The notes beneath the pieces were generated by a model, which saw only the letters and a list, made by a program, of their open reading frames with translations, ran no database searches and was not told the origin of the DNA. This document shows positions 53,722 to 61,890 of a stretch of DNA of 64,000 nt, piece after piece. Made by a program: the position numbers and the translations under genes. The stretch lies in contig OX638375.1 of NCBI GenBank assembly GCA_951813575.1, positions 992,001 to 1,056,000 of the forward strand, written 5' to 3'. The stretch comes from Candidatus Binatia bacterium. GTDB taxonomy: Bacteria; Desulfobacterota; Binatia; UBA9968; JAJDTQ01. Every line of letters starts with the position of its first letter. Within the stretch, counting starts at the first letter, position 1.

Positions 53722-54624
53722 TCACGCCGCGTCACGCAGGACGGCGGCGGTGGTCGCCCGCGTCGCGGCCGAATAGCCGTTTGCGGTGACGGCCAGATGG
53801 CCGCGAAGAACCTCGTGGAACGCCGGCAGCTTGTGGAACGGCACCGCCGGATAGGCGTGATGCTCGACATGGAAGGGCATGTTCCAGGCGATGAAACGCA
53901 CCAGCGGAGTGGTGAGGGTCGTGCGTGTGTTCTCCAGCATGTTGGGGACATGCCGGCAGCCGGTGTGCTCGGCCAGCAGATAGGTGCGCAGGAAGGGCTC
54001 GCCCAGAAGCGCCGGCAGCAGCCAGAGCCACCACAGGAGCGCGCTGCCGAAGAAGACCGAAGCCCCCGCCGCGGCGAGGTAGAAACCGAGGAACCACCGG
54101 GCTTCCCGCGCCACCGCGGCCCGCGCCGGCGGCGGGACGAATGCATCGCGGTTCCGGCCGGCGGCATTGACCAGCAGCGTGCGCGTCTGGCCGATCCAGT
54201 AGGGACCGCCGGAGATATGCCAGGCGAGGCCCGCCTTCGACCGCGGCAACGGCCGGGCCAGCTCCGGGTCACGGGCCGGATCGTGGGTGTAGCGGTGATG
54301 GTCCATGTGGAAATGCTGAAACCAGACCGGCGGCAGCAGACGGACAAGCCCGGCGCCCCAGGCCGCCGCCGCATTGAGCCCGGCGCCGCGGAACGGCGTC
54401 TTGTGCACCGCCTCATGCTGCAGGCAGAACAGGAAGATCAGCAGGATGCCGTGGAGCGGCAGCACGAGCGGCCAGCCGGGCGCCTCGAGGGCGATGAAGG
54501 TCCCCGTGGCCCCAAGCGCCGCCAGATGGCCGGCAAGGTGGAGCAGCCCCTTGAGATTGGAGCGCTGCAGCAGGCCGCGCCGTTGCTCGCGGCCCAGCCC
54601 GGCGACGATACCGTAGTGATCCAT
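53722..54624 (-). CDS. Membrane fatty-acid desaturase
   Basis: The 300-residue protein has the three His boxes: QHEAVHKTPF (HxxxH), HMDHHRYTH (HxxHH) and FHVEHHAYPAVPF (HxxHH), with four hydrophobic segments. It is of the acyl-lipid or beta-carotene-type di-iron desaturase family. ATG 54624 has GGGTGG 5 nt before it. The IS element begins only 14 bp upstream of the ATG, so the native promoter is displaced and expression may depend on the IS. Confidence 0.85.
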   Translation of the reverse strand: MDHYGIVAGLGREQRRGLLQRSNLKGLLHLAGHLAALGATGTFIALEAPGWPLVLPLHGILLIFLFCLQHEAVHKTPFRGAGLNAAAAWGAGLVRLLPPVWFQHFHMDHHRYTHDPARDPELARPLPRSKAGLAWHISGGPYWIGQTRTLLVNAAGRNRDAFVPPPARAAVAREARWFLGFYLAAAGASVFFGSALLWWLWLLPALLGEPFLRTYLLAEHTGCRHVPNMLENTRTTLTTPLVRFIAWNMPFHVEHHAYPAVPFHKLPAFHEVLRGHLAVTANGYSAATRATTAAVLRDAA

Positions 54625-54638
54625 TGGCGCCACCCATA

Positions 54639-54658
54639 TTAACCCGATTGTTGCAAAA
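54639..54658 (+). repeat. Left terminal inverted repeat of the IS element
   Basis: TTAACCCG, three variable bases, GTTGCAAAA; 17 of 20 bases agree with the reverse complement of the right end. Confidence 0.8.
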
Positions 54659-54677
54659 CGGTGGATGATTTGGTGTC

Positions 54678-56054
54678 TCAGGCGGCGGCGTTGAGGGTAG
54701 CGAGGGCGTGACGCAGTTCTGTTTCGAGTTTGGCATTGGTGTTCATCGAAAGGATGAGGGTGCCAGCGGGGCGAAGGATGCGCCCGGCGCGTTGAATGAG
54801 GGTTCGGCGAAGGGTTCCGATTTCGCGGAAGCACCAGAGGGCGGCGCGTTTGGCTGTAGTACGACGGCAGGGCGGGTTGATGCGCATCTGGAGTTCGTGT
54901 GTGAGGTTGTGAGCGAGGATGCCGGCGAACATGTACAACTGATTGCCGACGCGGGTTTTGACGGGCACGTAGCCCATTTGGCAGTGGGTTTTCAACTCGG
55001 CGAAGATGCCCTCCTGGGAGCCCCGTCCTTCGTGGAAGAGAACGACCTTGCGTGGGTGGATTGCCTTGTTGGTGACGATGACCTTGAAGTCGTACCCATA
55101 GACAACGGGCTCAAAGAGGCGGAGTTGGATGGGTTCCTTGATCTGGTGTCGGACCTGTTTTCTGATGAAGAGGAAGCGATAGGGGGTGTTCCAGGACTGG
55201 GGCTTCCAGCGGGTCTCGAAGTAGGCAAGGCCGCTGGCCATGGGGCGCCATCGTTGTCTGCCTTGGACCATTCCCTTGAGTTCGGCAAAGCGCTCGAAGG
55301 GCACCGAGACGGTGAAGGTGACGCCCAGGGAGTGAAGGCGTTCGACGATGACCTCGTTGAAGAAGGCGCTGTCGATGCGCACCTCGATTCTTGCCCGCGG
55401 CAGGCTCTCGCGCACGGTGCGGACACAGCGCTCGATGAAGGCTGAGGCGCCGTTGGAATCGTGGACGTTTCCCGGCCGATGGTGCACGTCGAGCACCTGG
55501 TCGGTCTGGGCGACGGTGCAAAACAGGGGGTAGTAGCTGCGCGCGCCTTTCTTCTTCTTGTTGAACCCCACGGCCGTGCCTTCGGCGTGGCGCCCGGTGC
55601 TCAAGACCGACCCGTCGAAGTCGAGGGTGACGCTCGCGAACCTTTCGGCCACCATGCGCTCGATGACCACCGTTCTCGACTCGGCGCGGACTTTGCCGAC
55701 GCTGCTCGCGTCGGCACTGCTGAGCGAGCGGCTCACGGTCGACACGTCCGGCAATCGTTTCACCCCAAGCACCCGCTTGACCAGTTCATCATCCCGGTAG
55801 TAATCCAGATCTCGCAGTCGTCGATGGCCGATGATGAGATGCACCACCAGCAGCATCACCACCACGTGGTGACCGTAAATCGGTTTGGCTTCCAGGTGGC
55901 GGAAGCACCGCCACAGCCGCTCCTTGATGCCCATGAGGGAAAAGAAGTGCTGAAACAGGATGAGACCTGAATACGACGTCAGACGCTGCGTCTCGAATCG
56001 GACTTCCATGCCCAGCGTGGCTTTACCTCGAACAGCGGCTTTGCTAAGTTTCAT
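54678..56054 (-). CDS. IS1380-family DDE transposase
   Basis: The 458-residue protein has the DDE triad pattern: Asp in TLDFDGSVLS, Asp in RIDSAFFNE and Glu in GSQEGIFAELKTH, the IS1380 hallmark with the final QEGIFAELK block. The N-terminal part has the helix LILFQHFFSLMG. ATG 56054 has GGAG 7 nt upstream; other in-frame starts (56072, 56165) are less supported. No frameshift is evident, so it may be functional. About 235 bp between its start and the right end (56055-56289) hold no other gene. Confidence 0.93.
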   Translation of the reverse strand: MKLSKAAVRGKATLGMEVRFETQRLTSYSGLILFQHFFSLMGIKERLWRCFRHLEAKPIYGHHVVVMLLVVHLIIGHRRLRDLDYYRDDELVKRVLGVKRLPDVSTVSRSLSSADASSVGKVRAESRTVVIERMVAERFASVTLDFDGSVLSTGRHAEGTAVGFNKKKKGARSYYPLFCTVAQTDQVLDVHHRPGNVHDSNGASAFIERCVRTVRESLPRARIEVRIDSAFFNEVIVERLHSLGVTFTVSVPFERFAELKGMVQGRQRWRPMASGLAYFETRWKPQSWNTPYRFLFIRKQVRHQIKEPIQLRLFEPVVYGYDFKVIVTNKAIHPRKVVLFHEGRGSQEGIFAELKTHCQMGYVPVKTRVGNQLYMFAGILAHNLTHELQMRINPPCRRTTAKRAALWCFREIGTLRRTLIQRAGRILRPAGTLILSMNTNAKLETELRHALATLNAAA

Positions 56055-56289
56055 CCGTGGTCTCCGTTTCATCGGGTGTTTGGCGATACCAACGATGATT
56101 ATAGCATCTTCGGAGACCACATCCCTCCACTCATATCGTTTCTGTTCGCAAATACGCCACCGCAAATCCCTCGATTCCAGATCATCAGTGGCTGTGGCTT
56201 AGCTTCACAGATGGTGAGCCTGAACTACTGGCCGCACGGGACCGAAAACCCCTTGTATGTCAGCCTCAATTCCCTCTTCAAGACAGATT

Positions 56290-56309
56290 TTTTGCAACTG
56301 ACGGGTTAA
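56290..56309 (-). repeat. Right terminal inverted repeat of the IS element
   Basis: Reverse complement reads TTAACCCG, TCA, GTTGCAAAA, matching the left end at 54639-54658. Confidence 0.8.
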
Positions 56310-56367
56310 CGCAACTGGCAACGCGATCAACCGGCCGCGACCATCCTGTCACAGGGAGGAAACAACC

Positions 56368-57360
56368 TTGGGAAATCTCTCGCTGACTCTGGCCACCGGG
56401 CCGTACGACCGGGTCGAAGCCATCGCCAAGGGCGTGGTCCAGCCCGAGGGCATCGACGTCACCTGCCTGCAGATCCAGTCGCCGCCGGAGATCTTCACCC
56501 GCATGATGAAGACCCGGGCCTTCGACCTGTGCGAGATGTCGCTGTCCACCTACCTGACCCGACGCTCGCGGGGCTCGTTCCCGTTCATCGCGCTGCCGGT
56601 GTTCCCGTCACGAGTGTTTCGGCATGCGTACATCTACGTGAACCGGAAGCAGGGCATCGCCGAACCCAAGGATCTCAACGGCAAACGTGTCGGGGTCCAG
56701 GAATACGGCCAGACCGCGGCCGTATGGATCCGCGGCATCCTTCAGCACAGGCATGGAGTCGATCTCTCCACCATCCACTGGGTGGAAGGCGGCGTGAACA
56801 CGCCGCGGCCGCCCGACGAGGACATGGACCTGCGGCCGGCCGGGGCGCTGGAGATCGATCCCGCGCCGGCGGACAAGTCCATCAACGACTTGTTGCTGGA
56901 GGGCGACATTGCCGCCTACCTGGGCGCGCGGCAACCCGACGCCCTCGGGACTCACCCGGACATCGTGCGGCTGTTCCCGGACTACCGCCGGACGGAACGG
57001 GACTATTTCCGGGAAACCGGCATCTTTCCCATCATGCACGCCATCGTGATGCGGGAGGAGCTCCATAGCCGGCACCCATGGATCGCCGAGAGCATGTTCA
57101 AGGCGTTTCAGGCGGCCAAGGCATGGGTGCTGGAGCACATGCGCTTCAGCGGCGCCATGTTGTACATGGTCCCGTGGCTCAACGCCGAGGTGGACGAGAT
57201 CCGCGAGCTGTTCGGCGGCGACCCCTACCCCTACGGCGTGGAGGCCAACCGCGACAACCTGGACACGTTCATGCAGTATCTCGTGGAGCAGGGGTTCGTG
57301 GCGGAACCGAGGCCCGCGCTGGAGGACCTGTTCACGCCCATCGTGGGGTGGGCCGAGTAG
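56368..57360 (+). CDS. Pht5-like (4,5-dihydroxyphthalate decarboxylase-type) protein, copy 3
   Basis: The 330-residue protein has LSLTLATGPYDRVEAI, FDLCEMSLSTYLTRRSRGS, ALPVFPSRVFRHAYIYV, GKRVGVQEYGQTAAVWIRGI and GIFPIMHAIVMREE. It lacks a signal peptide. The TTG start at 56368 has GGGAGGA 7 nt upstream. It is followed at 118 bp by a cupin gene and the TRAP genes; a shared substrate is possible but unproven. Confidence 0.85.
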   Translation: MGNLSLTLATGPYDRVEAIAKGVVQPEGIDVTCLQIQSPPEIFTRMMKTRAFDLCEMSLSTYLTRRSRGSFPFIALPVFPSRVFRHAYIYVNRKQGIAEPKDLNGKRVGVQEYGQTAAVWIRGILQHRHGVDLSTIHWVEGGVNTPRPPDEDMDLRPAGALEIDPAPADKSINDLLLEGDIAAYLGARQPDALGTHPDIVRLFPDYRRTERDYFRETGIFPIMHAIVMREELHSRHPWIAESMFKAFQAAKAWVLEHMRFSGAMLYMVPWLNAEVDEIRELFGGDPYPYGVEANRDNLDTFMQYLVEQGFVAEPRPALEDLFTPIVGWAE

Positions 57361-57478
57361 CCGGGGCCGGGCACCATCCGGCTTGACACCCTCGCGACGG
57401 AAGGCGTAGAAGGATTCCAATATGCGGGTTCTCGTGTTGTACGGCGAGCCCAAACTTTGTTTCCGAAGGAGTCGTATC

Positions 57479-57979
57479 ATGAGCCACACGCTGGAACGGT
57501 TTGCCGCGGATTGTCATCGTATCCTCAAGGCGGAGCCCGGGCCCGAGGGGCGCCAGAAAGTCGTTTCGCTGGTCGAGAAAGTCTGCCAGGACGAGGAATT
57601 CATCGCCCAGCACATCGAAGAGGATCAGCCGGAACGGAAGGTGATCTACGAGGATGAAGAGCTGGGTTTCTGCATCCTGGCCCACCACAACAAGGGCTCC
57701 AAGGGCAGCAATCCCCACGACCACGGTCCGGCCTGGGCCATCTACGGCCAGGCCGCGGGCGAAACCGAGATGACGGACTGGGAAAAGGTCGAGCCCGCGG
57801 ATGAAGGCAAGAAGGGCAAGGCCCGCAAGCTGCGCACCTACACCCTCAAGCCGGGCATGGCCCATCTCTACAACGAAGGAGACCTTCACTCGCCCTGGCG
57901 CGCCGACACCACCAAGCTGATCCGCATCGAGGGCAAGAACATGGCGAAGGTGAAGCGCTATCCCTACGAGGCGATCTGA
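57479..57979 (+). CDS. Cupin protein, cysteine-dioxygenase-like
   Basis: The 166-residue protein has NPHDHGPAWAIYGQAAGETEMT, a cupin motif I with two His and a Glu, and LKPGMAHLYNEGDLHS for motif II. The HDHG pattern recalls cysteine-dioxygenase-like or acireductone-dioxygenase-like proteins. ATG 57479 has AGGAG 8 nt upstream; an earlier start at 57422 is less supported. Function unknown. Confidence 0.72.
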   Translation: MSHTLERFAADCHRILKAEPGPEGRQKVVSLVEKVCQDEEFIAQHIEEDQPERKVIYEDEELGFCILAHHNKGSKGSNPHDHGPAWAIYGQAAGETEMTDWEKVEPADEGKKGKARKLRTYTLKPGMAHLYNEGDLHSPWRADTTKLIRIEGKNMAKVKRYPYEAI

Positions 57980-58031
57980 CCGTTCTTTTCGGGGGAAACA
58001 ACCCCCACCACAGTACTACTGGAGGTAACCG

Positions 58032-59048
58032 ATGCGTATGAAGTCCTTTGCGGGCGGTTCGCTGCTCGCCCTGTTGCTGGCCGTTCCGGTGTGGACCCTC
58101 ACCGCCGCCGCGCCGGCCGACGCCAAGGAAGTGGTGATCCGGGCCATCTCGGCCTGGCCGCTGAGCATCGACGGCAACACCTGGTACAAGAACTACATCA
58201 AGGAAGTGAACAAGCGGGGCAAGGGCGTGGTGCAGATCCGGCTCCTGGGCGGCAACGAGGTAGCCTCCGCGTTCGAGCAGTTCCAGGCCCTGCGCACCGG
58301 CATCGCCGACATGACCAATTCCGCCCCGGCGTACTACGTGGGCGAAACGGTCGAAGCCGCGGCCATGAGCCTGATCGCGCCCGACAGCCTGGAGAAGTAC
58401 CTGGAGGCCCTGCGCAAGAGCGGCGCCATGGAGATCATCAACAAGGCCTACCGTGAAAAGTCGGAGATGCGCTTCCTGGGCATCACGGTGGCAGGCACCG
58501 GCTTCCGATTCCTCATGGCCAAGCCCATCAAGGACCTCGACGGGCTCAAGGGTAAGCGCATCCGCGCCTCGGGCGCCCAGGATGCCGCCGCCATCCAGGC
58601 CCTCGGCGGCTCGCCCCAGACCCTCCCGGCCAACGAGCTGTACACGGCGCTGCAGCGTGGCGTGGTGGACGGCGCCTACCGCGCGCCCAATGACGCCTGG
58701 AGCTTTGGCGAGCACAAGGTCTACAAGGCCATGATCGCGACGCCCATCCAGTTCGCGCCGGGCGGCGTCTACATGCCGACACGGTCGTGGGACAAGCTGC
58801 CGGACAACGTGAAGAACGTGCTGGAGGGGACCATCATCGATATGGAGCCCGGGATCCTCAAGTACTTTCAGACCAACGACAACGCCGCGATCAAGCGGCT
58901 TGAGAAGAACGGCATGAAGGTCATCGAGGTGGACGACGCCGCCAAGAAGCGGCTGGGCGAGGCCCGCAACGCCTACTGGCCCGAGTTGCTCAAGCAATCG
59001 CCCAAGTACGGCGCGCAGATCCAGAAGGCCTTGGCGCCTTACAACTGA
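58032..59048 (+). CDS. TRAP transporter solute-binding protein (DctP family)
   Basis: The 338-residue protein starts with a signal peptide (SLLALLLAVPVWTLTAAAPADA), followed by a DctP fold with KDLDGLKGKRIRASG and GVVDGAYRAPN, including the Arg expected to contact a carboxylate (KGKRIRAS). GGAGG lies 5 nt before the ATG. It is the first of a complete TRAP set in order P-Q-M. Confidence 0.9.
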   Translation: MRMKSFAGGSLLALLLAVPVWTLTAAAPADAKEVVIRAISAWPLSIDGNTWYKNYIKEVNKRGKGVVQIRLLGGNEVASAFEQFQALRTGIADMTNSAPAYYVGETVEAAAMSLIAPDSLEKYLEALRKSGAMEIINKAYREKSEMRFLGITVAGTGFRFLMAKPIKDLDGLKGKRIRASGAQDAAAIQALGGSPQTLPANELYTALQRGVVDGAYRAPNDAWSFGEHKVYKAMIATPIQFAPGGVYMPTRSWDKLPDNVKNVLEGTIIDMEPGILKYFQTNDNAAIKRLEKNGMKVIEVDDAAKKRLGEARNAYWPELLKQSPKYGAQIQKALAPYN

Positions 59049-59127
59049 TCCGGGTCGTCCGGACCCGATTCGCGGCGGCTGCCGGCCTGCATGGCAGGCA
59101 CCCGGCAGCCGCCGCCCTCACCCCTCG

Positions 59128-59643
59128 ATGCTGAATACGCTGAACCGCGCATTCGACCGGACGAACCGCGCGCTGGGCTACGTCTCCGCCGCGTTCGTCG
59201 TGGTCATGGCGGTGACCGTCTTGTACGACGTGCTCGCCCGCATGCTCTTCGCCGCACCCACCATCTGGGTCCTCGACATCAACGAATACCTCCTGGTGTA
59301 CCTCTGCTTCGTTCCGGCCGCGTGGATCCTCATGAACGACCACCACGTGAAGGTGGAGATCGTAACCGCACGGCTCGGCCCAGCATCGCAAAGCAGGCTG
59401 CGCGTCGTCACCGACTTCCTGGGGTTCATCTACTGTATCGTCCTCGCTTGGCAGGGCTGGGTGGTGGCCTGGCACGCGTTCGAGAACGGCTACCGGTTCT
59501 CCACCGCGCTCAACCTGCCGAAATTCCCGGTGTTGGTGATCATCCCCATCGGGGCCGCGTGGCTGGGCCTCGCCTTCATAGTCAGAATCCTCACTGGATC
59601 GCGCGCGCACGCTGCGACGGCTTCCGAGAAGGGAGGCCTCTGA
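59128..59643 (+). CDS. TRAP transporter small permease (DctQ family)
   Basis: The 171-residue protein has four predicted helices and the DctQ pattern VLYDVLARMLF, WVLDINEYLLVYLCFVPAAW and HVKVEIV. No clear Shine-Dalgarno precedes the ATG. Its TGA overlaps the CTG of the DctM gene as CTGA. Confidence 0.88.
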   Translation: MLNTLNRAFDRTNRALGYVSAAFVVVMAVTVLYDVLARMLFAAPTIWVLDINEYLLVYLCFVPAAWILMNDHHVKVEIVTARLGPASQSRLRVVTDFLGFIYCIVLAWQGWVVAWHAFENGYRFSTALNLPKFPVLVIIPIGAAWLGLAFIVRILTGSRAHAATASEKGGL

Positions 59644-60956
59644 TCTTCCTCGAGTGGTGGATCGTTCTGGTCATCATGTTCGGCGCCCTGATCGTGCTCA
59701 TGGCGTCGGGCATCCCGATCGCGTTCGCGTTCGGCGTGCTGAACCTCGGGTTCCTTTACGTGCTGGTGGGCCCGGGCGCCGTCCAGGCCATCGCCCTCAG
59801 CAGCTTCACGAGCATCGGCACCTTCGCGTTCATCGCCTTGCCGCTGTTCGTGCTCATGGGCGAGCTGGTGCTCCATTCGGGTCTGGCCGCTCTCGCCATC
59901 ACCTCCATCGGCAAGTGGCTGGGCAAGGTGCCCGGCCGCCTCGCGGTGCTGGCGGTGCTCGCGGGCACGGCCTTCGGCGCCGGCAGCGGCTCCAGCATGG
60001 CCAGCTCCGCCACTCTCGGCACCATCCTGGTACCGGAGATGCGCAAGCAGGGCTACGACACCGGCCTGGCCGTGGGCACGCTCGCCACCTCCGGCGGGCT
60101 CGCGGTGCTGATCCCTCCCAGCGCGCTGATGGTCATCTTCGGCGGCATCAGCCAGCTTTCGGTGGGGGATCTCCTGATCGGCGGGATCCTGCCCGGGCTG
60201 CTGCTGGCGACCCTGCTATTCGGCTACATCGTCATCATCTGCTCCGTCCGGCCGGACCTGGCGCCGGCCGTGGAGCTGGAGAAGGTGTCCTGGAGCGAGC
60301 GCCTGAACGCGCTCTTGTACTTCCTGCCGCTGGTGGTGCTGGTGCTGGTGGTGTTGGGGTCGATCTTCATGGGCATCGCCACTCCCAGCGAATCCGCCGC
60401 CATGGGCGTTGCCGGAGCTTTTTGCCTGGCGGTGGCCTACCGCCGCCTGTCGTGGGAGATCCTGCGCAAGGCTCTGCTGGGGACGGTGGAAGTCTCGGGA
60501 TTCGCCCTGCTCATCGTCACGAGCGCCACCGCCTTCAGCCAGATCCTCGCCCATTCCGGCGCCGCCATGGGCCTTTCGATGTTCGCCACCGAGCTGCCGG
60601 TGTCGCCGTGGATCATCATCGCCGCCATGCAGATCGTCATCCTCATCATGGGAGCGTTCATGGAGCCCATCTCCATCATGCTCATCACGGTGCCGATCTT
60701 CTTCCCGGTGATCCGCTCCCTGGGACTCGACCCCCTGTGGTTCGCCATCGTCACCATGGTGAACATCGAGCTCTCCCTCATCACTCCGCCCTTCGGCATG
60801 AACCTGTTCGTGCTCAAGGGCGTCTCCCCGCCGGACGTCACCCTCGGCGCCATCTACCGCGGCGTCATCCCCTTCGTCCTCATCAACATCATCGCCCTCG
60901 CCCTGGTGATGCTGTTCCCGCCGATTGCCATCTGGCTGCCGGGGTTGATGCGGTAG
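59640..60956 (+). CDS. TRAP transporter large permease (DctM family), apparently CTG-initiated
   Basis: The 438-residue protein has about 11-12 helices with DctM motifs: AFGAGSGSSMASSATLGTILVPEM, LATSGGLAVLIPPSALMVIFG and MEPISIMLITVPIFFPVI. The first helix needs the sequence LIFLEWWIVLVIMFGALIV, which includes CTG 59640, overlapping the DctQ stop as CTGA with GGGAGG 3 nt before it. The first ATG, 12 codons in, would cut the helix. No ATG, GTG or TTG exists nearby in frame. Confidence 0.85.
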   Translation: MIFLEWWIVLVIMFGALIVLMASGIPIAFAFGVLNLGFLYVLVGPGAVQAIALSSFTSIGTFAFIALPLFVLMGELVLHSGLAALAITSIGKWLGKVPGRLAVLAVLAGTAFGAGSGSSMASSATLGTILVPEMRKQGYDTGLAVGTLATSGGLAVLIPPSALMVIFGGISQLSVGDLLIGGILPGLLLATLLFGYIVIICSVRPDLAPAVELEKVSWSERLNALLYFLPLVVLVLVVLGSIFMGIATPSESAAMGVAGAFCLAVAYRRLSWEILRKALLGTVEVSGFALLIVTSATAFSQILAHSGAAMGLSMFATELPVSPWIIIAAMQIVILIMGAFMEPISIMLITVPIFFPVIRSLGLDPLWFAIVTMVNIELSLITPPFGMNLFVLKGVSPPDVTLGAIYRGVIPFVLINIIALALVMLFPPIAIWLPGLMR

Positions 60957-61014
60957 GGCTCTCGGGTTTGCACGGCAGGGCTCCCTACGCCTATTATTGC
61001 GGTAGGTGGACAGC

Positions 61015-61323
61015 ATGAACGCAAGTCTGAACATCCCACAAGACCGGCTTGCCGAGTTTTGCCGCGCCAACGGCATCGTGAGCCTCGCCATCTTCGGCTC
61101 CGCGTTGCGCGCCGATTTCGGACCCACGAGTGACGTCGACCTGCTAGTCGAGTTTGCACCCGACCGCACACCGGGTCTCCGTTTCGTAGACATCGCTGAC
61201 GAGTTATCCCACCTGTTCGGCAGGCCCGTAGACGTGGTAACGCGCTCAGCGATAGAGCGAAGCCCGAACTTCATCCGGCGTAGAGCTATCCTCGAATCCG
61301 CCCAGGTTGTCTATGCGAGGTGA
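61015..61323 (+). CDS. MNT-type nucleotidyltransferase (MntA-like antitoxin)
   Basis: The 102-residue protein has AIFGSALRADFGPTSDVDLLVEF, the GSx10DxD motif of the minimal nucleotidyltransferase family. It is expected to AMPylate the HEPN partner and neutralise it. ATG 61015 is chosen over GTG 61006. It overlaps the HEPN gene by 11 bp. Confidence 0.88.
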   Translation: MNASLNIPQDRLAEFCRANGIVSLAIFGSALRADFGPTSDVDLLVEFAPDRTPGLRFVDIADELSHLFGRPVDVVTRSAIERSPNFIRRRAILESAQVVYAR

Positions 61324-61678
61324 TGACGCCTACCTGCTCGACATGCTGGTGGCGGCACGCAAGGCCGTCGATTTCGCGGCGCAACTCACCTATCGACGGT
61401 TCGCTCGTAGCGATCTGCACCAGAACGCAATCCTCAAGGTTTTGGAAGTCATCGGCGAAGCCGCTTCACGCGTAAGTGATGACTTCAAAACGGCCCATCC
61501 AGAAATTCCTTGGCGGCAAATCGTCGGGTTTCGGAACCGCATCGTCCACGTCTACTTCGAAGTCGACCTCGGCATTGTCTGGCGCGTTGTACAAGAAGGC
61601 GAGCGCAAGGCCGGAGCATTTTTGCGACTGAAATCACCTATCCAGAATTCGCCCAAAGCGACTTGTACGAGAACGTGA
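61313..61678 (+). CDS. HEPN-domain RNase toxin (HepT-like)
   Basis: The 121-residue protein has the RX4HXY active motif at R74, H79 and Y81 (RNRIVHVY) and the HEPN four-helix pattern. The Tyr is a known site for AMP addition by MntA partners. ATG 61313 lies within the MNT gene. The last 20 residues differ from family expectation, perhaps from a recent sequence change. Confidence 0.86.
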   Translation: MRGDDAYLLDMLVAARKAVDFAAQLTYRRFARSDLHQNAILKVLEVIGEAASRVSDDFKTAHPEIPWRQIVGFRNRIVHVYFEVDLGIVWRVVQEGERKAGAFLRLKSPIQNSPKATCTRT

Positions 61679-61746
61679 TACTCGACAAACTGCTAGGCTT
61701 CTCGTTCGACCTTGTAAAGGCAGATGATTTCGAGTGGCAGATTTAG
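61627..61746 (+). pseudogene. Fragment resembling the middle of a HEPN protein
   Basis: The frame reads ITYPEFAQSDLYENVILDKLL, then DDFEWQI, resembling LTYRRFARSDLHQNAILKVLE of the intact HEPN gene at 61313. The similarity is about 65% at the DNA level in the aligned stretch. It overlaps the 3' end of the HEPN gene and may be a remnant of a paralogue or of a duplication. Beyond it 61747-61890 shows no gene. Confidence 0.4.
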
Positions 61747-61890
61747 TGGATGATCCCATTGGTCGAGGAAGAGGGAGTGAATGCGGCGATGAAGGAAACT
61801 AGGCAGGGATGGGACTCCACACAGTGATCACGGGCGAAACGCTGCTAGGGAGTCAAGTAAGTCATTCCGATTCCAAAGACGCAACAACAG

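Larger units (their letters stand above)
54639..56309. mobile_element. IS1380-family insertion sequence
   Basis: The 1671-bp element carries a transposase and imperfect 20-bp terminal inverted repeats. The left end (54639-54658) and right end (56290-56309) share TTAACCCGnnnGTTGCAAAA on opposite strands. The size matches typical IS1380-family elements. No target duplication is visible: flanks read CCATA on the left and CGCAA on the right. Composition is lower in GC than nearby genes. Confidence 0.85.

Noticed and set aside
54400-56400. Target-site duplication of the IS element
   Set aside because: Flanks CCATA and CGCAA do not match at either end; none claimed.
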